A DNA stretch of 64,000 bases from GCA-2733415 sp049614485 (lineage in GTDB: Bacteria; Bacteroidota; Bacteroidia; Flavobacteriales; Flavobacteriaceae): NCBI GenBank assembly GCA_049614485.1, contig JBMZDR010000009.1:1-64000 (forward strand), written 5' to 3'. The translations under genes and the position numbers were made by a program. The stretch's first letter is position 1; each line of letters opens with the position of its first letter. A model generated the notes under the pieces. The model made no database searches and was not told the DNA's origin. It saw nothing but the letters and a program-made list of their open reading frames with translations. Positions 61,198 through 64,000 of this stretch are shown in pieces.

Positions 61198-62134
61198 GTT
61201 CTCAGTAATCATCCCTTTGTTTAACAAAGATGCTCATATATACAACACATTAATTAGTGTTTTAGATCAATCCTATACAAACTATGAAATCATTGTTGTA
61301 AATGACGGATCTACAGATGACAGTTTATTAGAAGCTAAAAAAATATCAGATGAAAGGTTAACAATCTACGACAGAGAAAATAATGGGGTTTCACAAGCTC
61401 GAAATTTTGCTATGCAACAAGCAAAAGGTGATTATTTCGCGTTTTTAGATGCTGATGATATATGGAAAGTTAATCATTTACAAAATCTAAACGAATTGAT
61501 TACAGAGTTCCCTAACTGTGGCATGTACTGCACCAACTACCAATTTGATTTTGGAAATAATTACATTATAAACACTAAGTTTCCTACACTCCCTAAGATA
61601 TCTGAATGGAGTGGGATTGTACCTGATTTTTTTGAAGCTAGTATGAAAAACCGAATAGCATTGACTTCAGCCGTTGCTATACATAAAAACATCATAAATA
61701 GTATTGGTGATTTTTCTCCAAAAATCACTTCAGGTCAAGATACAGATTTCTGGAGTAGAATTGCACTTAAAAACAATATTGCGTTTACTAAAAAAATAAG
61801 TGTAACGTATAATGCTTATGCCATAAATAGAATAACTGATACAGCTTTGCATGAAAAAAAATTAATGACTTTTGACAATTTCATAGAAGAAGAAAAAAAC
61901 AACCCATCATTAAAAAAATTTAATGACATGTATCGTGTGGAATATGCTTTACATCAAAAAATGTCTGGTAATTTTTATCTTTTTGAATATTATAAAAAAG
62001 GAATTGACTACAACTCTATAGGCTTAAAAAATAGAATATTGCTGAATGTACCAAAGTTTGCACTTATTAGTCTATGGCAGTGTAAGCAATGGGGAAAAAA
62101 ATTAAAACGACTTTGTTTTATAGTTTTTAAATAA
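61190..62134 (+). CDS. Glycosyltransferase, GT2 family
   Basis: The 314-residue cytosolic enzyme has FSVIIPLFNKDAHIYNTLISV at the start, IIVVNDGSTDDSL (about 34-46) and YFAFLDADDIWKVNHL (about 80-95, Asp-Ala-Asp-Asp site). DFSPKITSGQDTDFWSRIAL is the later acidic motif with the ED-type base. It overlaps the preceding GT gene and converges with the cupin gene, overlapping it by 33 bases at the 3' end. The donor and acceptor sugars are unknown. Confidence 0.9.
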   Translation: MPKFSVIIPLFNKDAHIYNTLISVLDQSYTNYEIIVVNDGSTDDSLLEAKKISDERLTIYDRENNGVSQARNFAMQQAKGDYFAFLDADDIWKVNHLQNLNELITEFPNCGMYCTNYQFDFGNNYIINTKFPTLPKISEWSGIVPDFFEASMKNRIALTSAVAIHKNIINSIGDFSPKITSGQDTDFWSRIALKNNIAFTKKISVTYNAYAINRITDTALHEKKLMTFDNFIEEEKNNPSLKKFNDMYRVEYALHQKMSGNFYLFEYYKKGIDYNSIGLKNRILLNVPKFALISLWQCKQWGKKLKRLCFIVFK

Positions 62135-62521
62135 ATCGAAATCCCTTATATAATCTTCTTCTAAAAAAACTTCCGAAGCCACAACTAAACAAACGGCTCC
62201 TGAGGAAAAATTATTAAGCTCACGCCATGTTCCAGGAACAATTAACAATCCTTTATTAGGTTTATTTAATGTAATTGTAGTTTCATTACTACCATCATTT
62301 AACTTCACATCAAAACTACCGCTGATAGCAATTAAAAATTGATATAATTGCTTATGCGCATGTCCGCCTCGGAAAGAATCACTTGGCACATCGTATAAAT
62401 AATAAATACGTTTCATTTCAAAAGGGATCACATCATTTTCTACAACTGATAAATTACCCCTTGGATCAGCTATTTTTGGTATATCAAGTATTTTATTATC
62501 GGTGACTTTAGTGTGCTGCAT
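62102..62521 (-). CDS. Sugar 3,4-ketoisomerase-like cupin (FdtA/QdtA family)
   Basis: The 139-residue RmlC-like cupin has FRGGHAHKQLYQFL (about 50-63, His54 and His56), IPKIADPRGNLSVVEND at the start and LIVPGTWRELNNFSSGAVCLVVASEVFLEEDYIRDFDLF at the end, all typical of dTDP-4-keto-6-deoxyhexose 3,4-ketoisomerases and WxcM C-terminal domains. The family makes dTDP-3-keto sugars on the way to 3-amino-3,6-dideoxyhexoses. The partners RmlA/RmlB and an aminotransferase are not in the window. Its stop lies inside the convergent GT gene. Confidence 0.87.
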   Translation of the reverse strand: MQHTKVTDNKILDIPKIADPRGNLSVVENDVIPFEMKRIYYLYDVPSDSFRGGHAHKQLYQFLIAISGSFDVKLNDGSNETTITLNKPNKGLLIVPGTWRELNNFSSGAVCLVVASEVFLEEDYIRDFDLFKNYKTKSF

Positions 62522-63335
62522 TGTTGATTTTTTTTAATGTGCTTGCGCCTTTTTTTGCCTCTTTAAAACTTTTACAAACTTCAGTAAATTTTATTTTATT
62601 CTGTTTTAAATCAAAAAACAATTGAATATATATCCATAAACTACAAAAATTAGGATAGCAATACTTTAAAACAGCTCCTTTTGTATAATACCGTAATGGG
62701 TGATTATATAGTGTTCCTGTGCTTACAATTGGATGAAACACTATCGGGTTATTATAATACGAAATGTTTCTATGTTTTTTTACATAATCACACATTAACA
62801 CTGTTTCTTCGCCAAACAAAAATTCATCTGAACCTAGCCCAAAGTTTTCATTAAAAAAAACGGGCATAGCATCAGATCTATTTAGTAACATTTCAAATGA
62901 AGCAACGTTAAATTGCTCAAAAGCGCTAAGTTGCTTTTTTGTTTTTTTAGGAAAATTTCGTCTAGGTATTTTTTCATCTACCATAGATTTAAAAACAATA
63001 ACCCCAGAAGATCTATATTCACCTATTCCAGCTGTAATTATTTTTTCAAATCCTTTATAATATACCAAATCATCATCGGCTATTAAACACCAATTAGATA
63101 CCGCATGTTTTAGCGCTAAATTTCTGCTTTTTGACAAACCTCTATCATAAGAATTAATCACTTTCACAGACGCAACATTTGAACTAAGCAGCTCTTTTTC
63201 ATGCGTGGTTTGATTAACTATAATAATATCTAAATTCTCAATTTTATGCTCCGGAAACATTTTATAAAGAAAATCGAGATTTTCTCTATTCATTGTCGCA
63301 ATTAAAATTTGAAAGTTTATTTTTGGTACCATCAT
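62508..63335 (-). CDS. Glycosyltransferase, GT2 family (short form)
   Basis: The 275-residue protein has the GT-A pattern in weaker form. FQILIATMNRENLDFL is the first strand, NSYDRGLSKSRNLALKHA follows, and CLIADDDLVYYKGFEK is the Asp-Asp-Asp metal site. GLGSDEFLFGEETVLMCDYVKK contains the expected acidic base (GEET). It overlaps the start of the cupin gene by 14 bases, so the two are coupled. The start could be the second Met (63332). Activity in the glycan locus is likely, but the donor is unknown. Confidence 0.82.
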   Translation of the reverse strand: MMVPKINFQILIATMNRENLDFLYKMFPEHKIENLDIIIVNQTTHEKELLSSNVASVKVINSYDRGLSKSRNLALKHAVSNWCLIADDDLVYYKGFEKIITAGIGEYRSSGVIVFKSMVDEKIPRRNFPKKTKKQLSAFEQFNVASFEMLLNRSDAMPVFFNENFGLGSDEFLFGEETVLMCDYVKKHRNISYYNNPIVFHPIVSTGTLYNHPLRYYTKGAVLKYCYPNFCSLWIYIQLFFDLKQNKIKFTEVCKSFKEAKKGASTLKKINNAAH

Positions 63336-63359
63336 AACAAAAGTAATCTTTTTCTATAA

Positions 63360-64000
63360 ATGAAAATTCTATTAATTGGAGAATACAATAGCTTGCATCG
63401 TTTTTTAAAAGATGGGCTTATCAAACTAGGACATGATGCTATTGTTATTGGGCTAAACGATGGTTTTAAAAAAGTAGATGTTGATATAGAAATTTACAAT
63501 TATTTTGAGAGTAATTGGTTTTTAAAACTCCTAAGAAAAGTAACCAAAAAACTATTCAAAATTGATTTGTATTCTATATCTGTGTGGCAACAAATCAAAG
63601 TACTGAAATCACAATTATCTGGTTATGATATTGTTCAATTTATTAATGAAACACCGTTTCAATGCAGTGCATCTATTGAAACCAAAATATTTAATTTAAT
63701 ATTAAACTCAAATAAAAAAGTATTCTTGTCATCATGCGGTGATGATCACATCAGTATTTCATATGCTGACAAACAACTTCCGCGCTATTCTATACTTTCA
63801 CCATATTTTGACAACAAAGTTTCAAAAGAACATTTTTCATATTCTTATAAATATTTAAAGCCTGAATTTATAAAACTTCACTTGCATATATTTAAATATA
63901 TTAATGGTGTAATTGCTTCAGATTTAGATTATCATTTCCCCCTTAAGGACCATCCTAAATATTTAGGTATGGTTCCTAACCCAATTAAATTAGATGAATT
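63360..64000 (+). CDS. GT-B fold glycosyltransferase, truncated by the window end
   Basis: The frame opens MKILLIGEYNSLHRFLKDGLI and continues at least 213 codons without a stop to the edge. The N-terminal Rossmann pattern (KILLIGEYNSLHRFLKDGL, KLGHDAIVIG) and the later SSCGDDHISISYA and VPNPIKLDE segments fit the N-terminal domain of family GT4-like glycosyltransferases. The gene begins 24 bases after the divergent GT2 gene start, so the two promoters must overlap in that short space. The C-terminal domain is outside the window. Confidence 0.8.
   Translation, partial: MKILLIGEYNSLHRFLKDGLIKLGHDAIVIGLNDGFKKVDVDIEIYNYFESNWFLKLLRKVTKKLFKIDLYSISVWQQIKVLKSQLSGYDIVQFINETPFQCSASIETKIFNLILNSNKKVFLSSCGDDHISISYADKQLPRYSILSPYFDNKVSKEHFSYSYKYLKPEFIKLHLHIFKYINGVIASDLDYHFPLKDHPKYLGMVPNPIKLDE

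Noticed and set aside
60304..64000. A complete capsule or O-antigen export locus
   Set aside because: I see no Wzx, Wzy, Wza or ABC-2 export gene within the window; only glycosyltransferases and a cupin are present before the edge.

Overview
The window is chromosomal DNA of a marine-type member of the Flavobacteriaceae (phylum Bacteroidota); I cannot place the genus. The evidence is the low GC content and AT-rich spacers, the many -7 boxes of the Bacteroidota form TAnnTTTG, a type IX secretion sorting domain on the nuclease at 34674-35834, and several families typical of the group. These include a GlmU-like acyltransferase protein, DUF4199, an ECF sigma/membrane protein/Spy-like trio, and a CarB of 949 residues. 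About 57 protein genes fill the window. I see no rRNA, tRNA, CRISPR array, intact insertion sequence or prophage, and no gene-free stretch longer than 300 bases. The longest spacers are 18134-18402, 6280-6541, 48808-49038, 10107-10328 and 56101-56319.

Layout. 1-12000 is mostly housekeeping: trmH, a thioesterase, carB, rpmH, membrane and secreted proteins, a three-gene minus-strand group (alpha/beta hydrolase, lytic transglycosylase, half-size TauE/SafE permease), a small GNAT-like protein and mtaB. 12044-18133 is a tight operon of an oligopeptide-binding lipoprotein, two SGNH/GDSL proteins and an MBOAT O-acyltransferase, probably an O-acetylation module for a cell-surface polymer. 18403-22064 holds an App1-type phosphatase, a diacylglycerol-kinase-type lipid kinase and an APC permease. 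22163-25353 holds a SIMPL protein, a small conserved protein, an M24 peptidase, the GlmU-like protein and ribosomal protein L31.

25493-32286 carries DUF4199, a membrane glycosyltransferase, a phosphohexose mutase with an MsbA-like ABC exporter directly after it, and then the sigma trio. 32324-40190 holds an Asp-box lipoprotein, an RsmB-like rRNA methyltransferase, a type-IX-secreted endonuclease I, purL and a GNAT acetyltransferase. 40292-48122 is a fatty-acid degradation block: acyl-CoA ligase, then MarR, FadN-like, FadA and FadE in one run. 48253-56100 holds a THEM6-like thioesterase, a YchJ-like protein, a DbpA-like helicase with a small LETM1-like protein, and a TPR/beta-barrel envelope pair. 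From 56320, ftsE leads into a surface-glycan locus (four GT2 glycosyltransferases, a 2OG oxygenase, a multi-pass membrane protein, a sugar ketoisomerase-like cupin and a truncated GT-B glycosyltransferase) that runs off the right edge.

The most interesting items are the lipoprotein/SGNH/SGNH/MBOAT operon with its non-ATG starts, the neighbouring phosphatase/lipid-kinase pair, the cysteine-less thioredoxin-fold protein at 7268-7981, the 92-residue LETM1-like protein at 51033-51311, the repeat-bearing candidate anti-sigma protein at 31331-31828, and the glycosyltransferase at 56999-58099 whose first beta strand lies upstream of any standard start codon.
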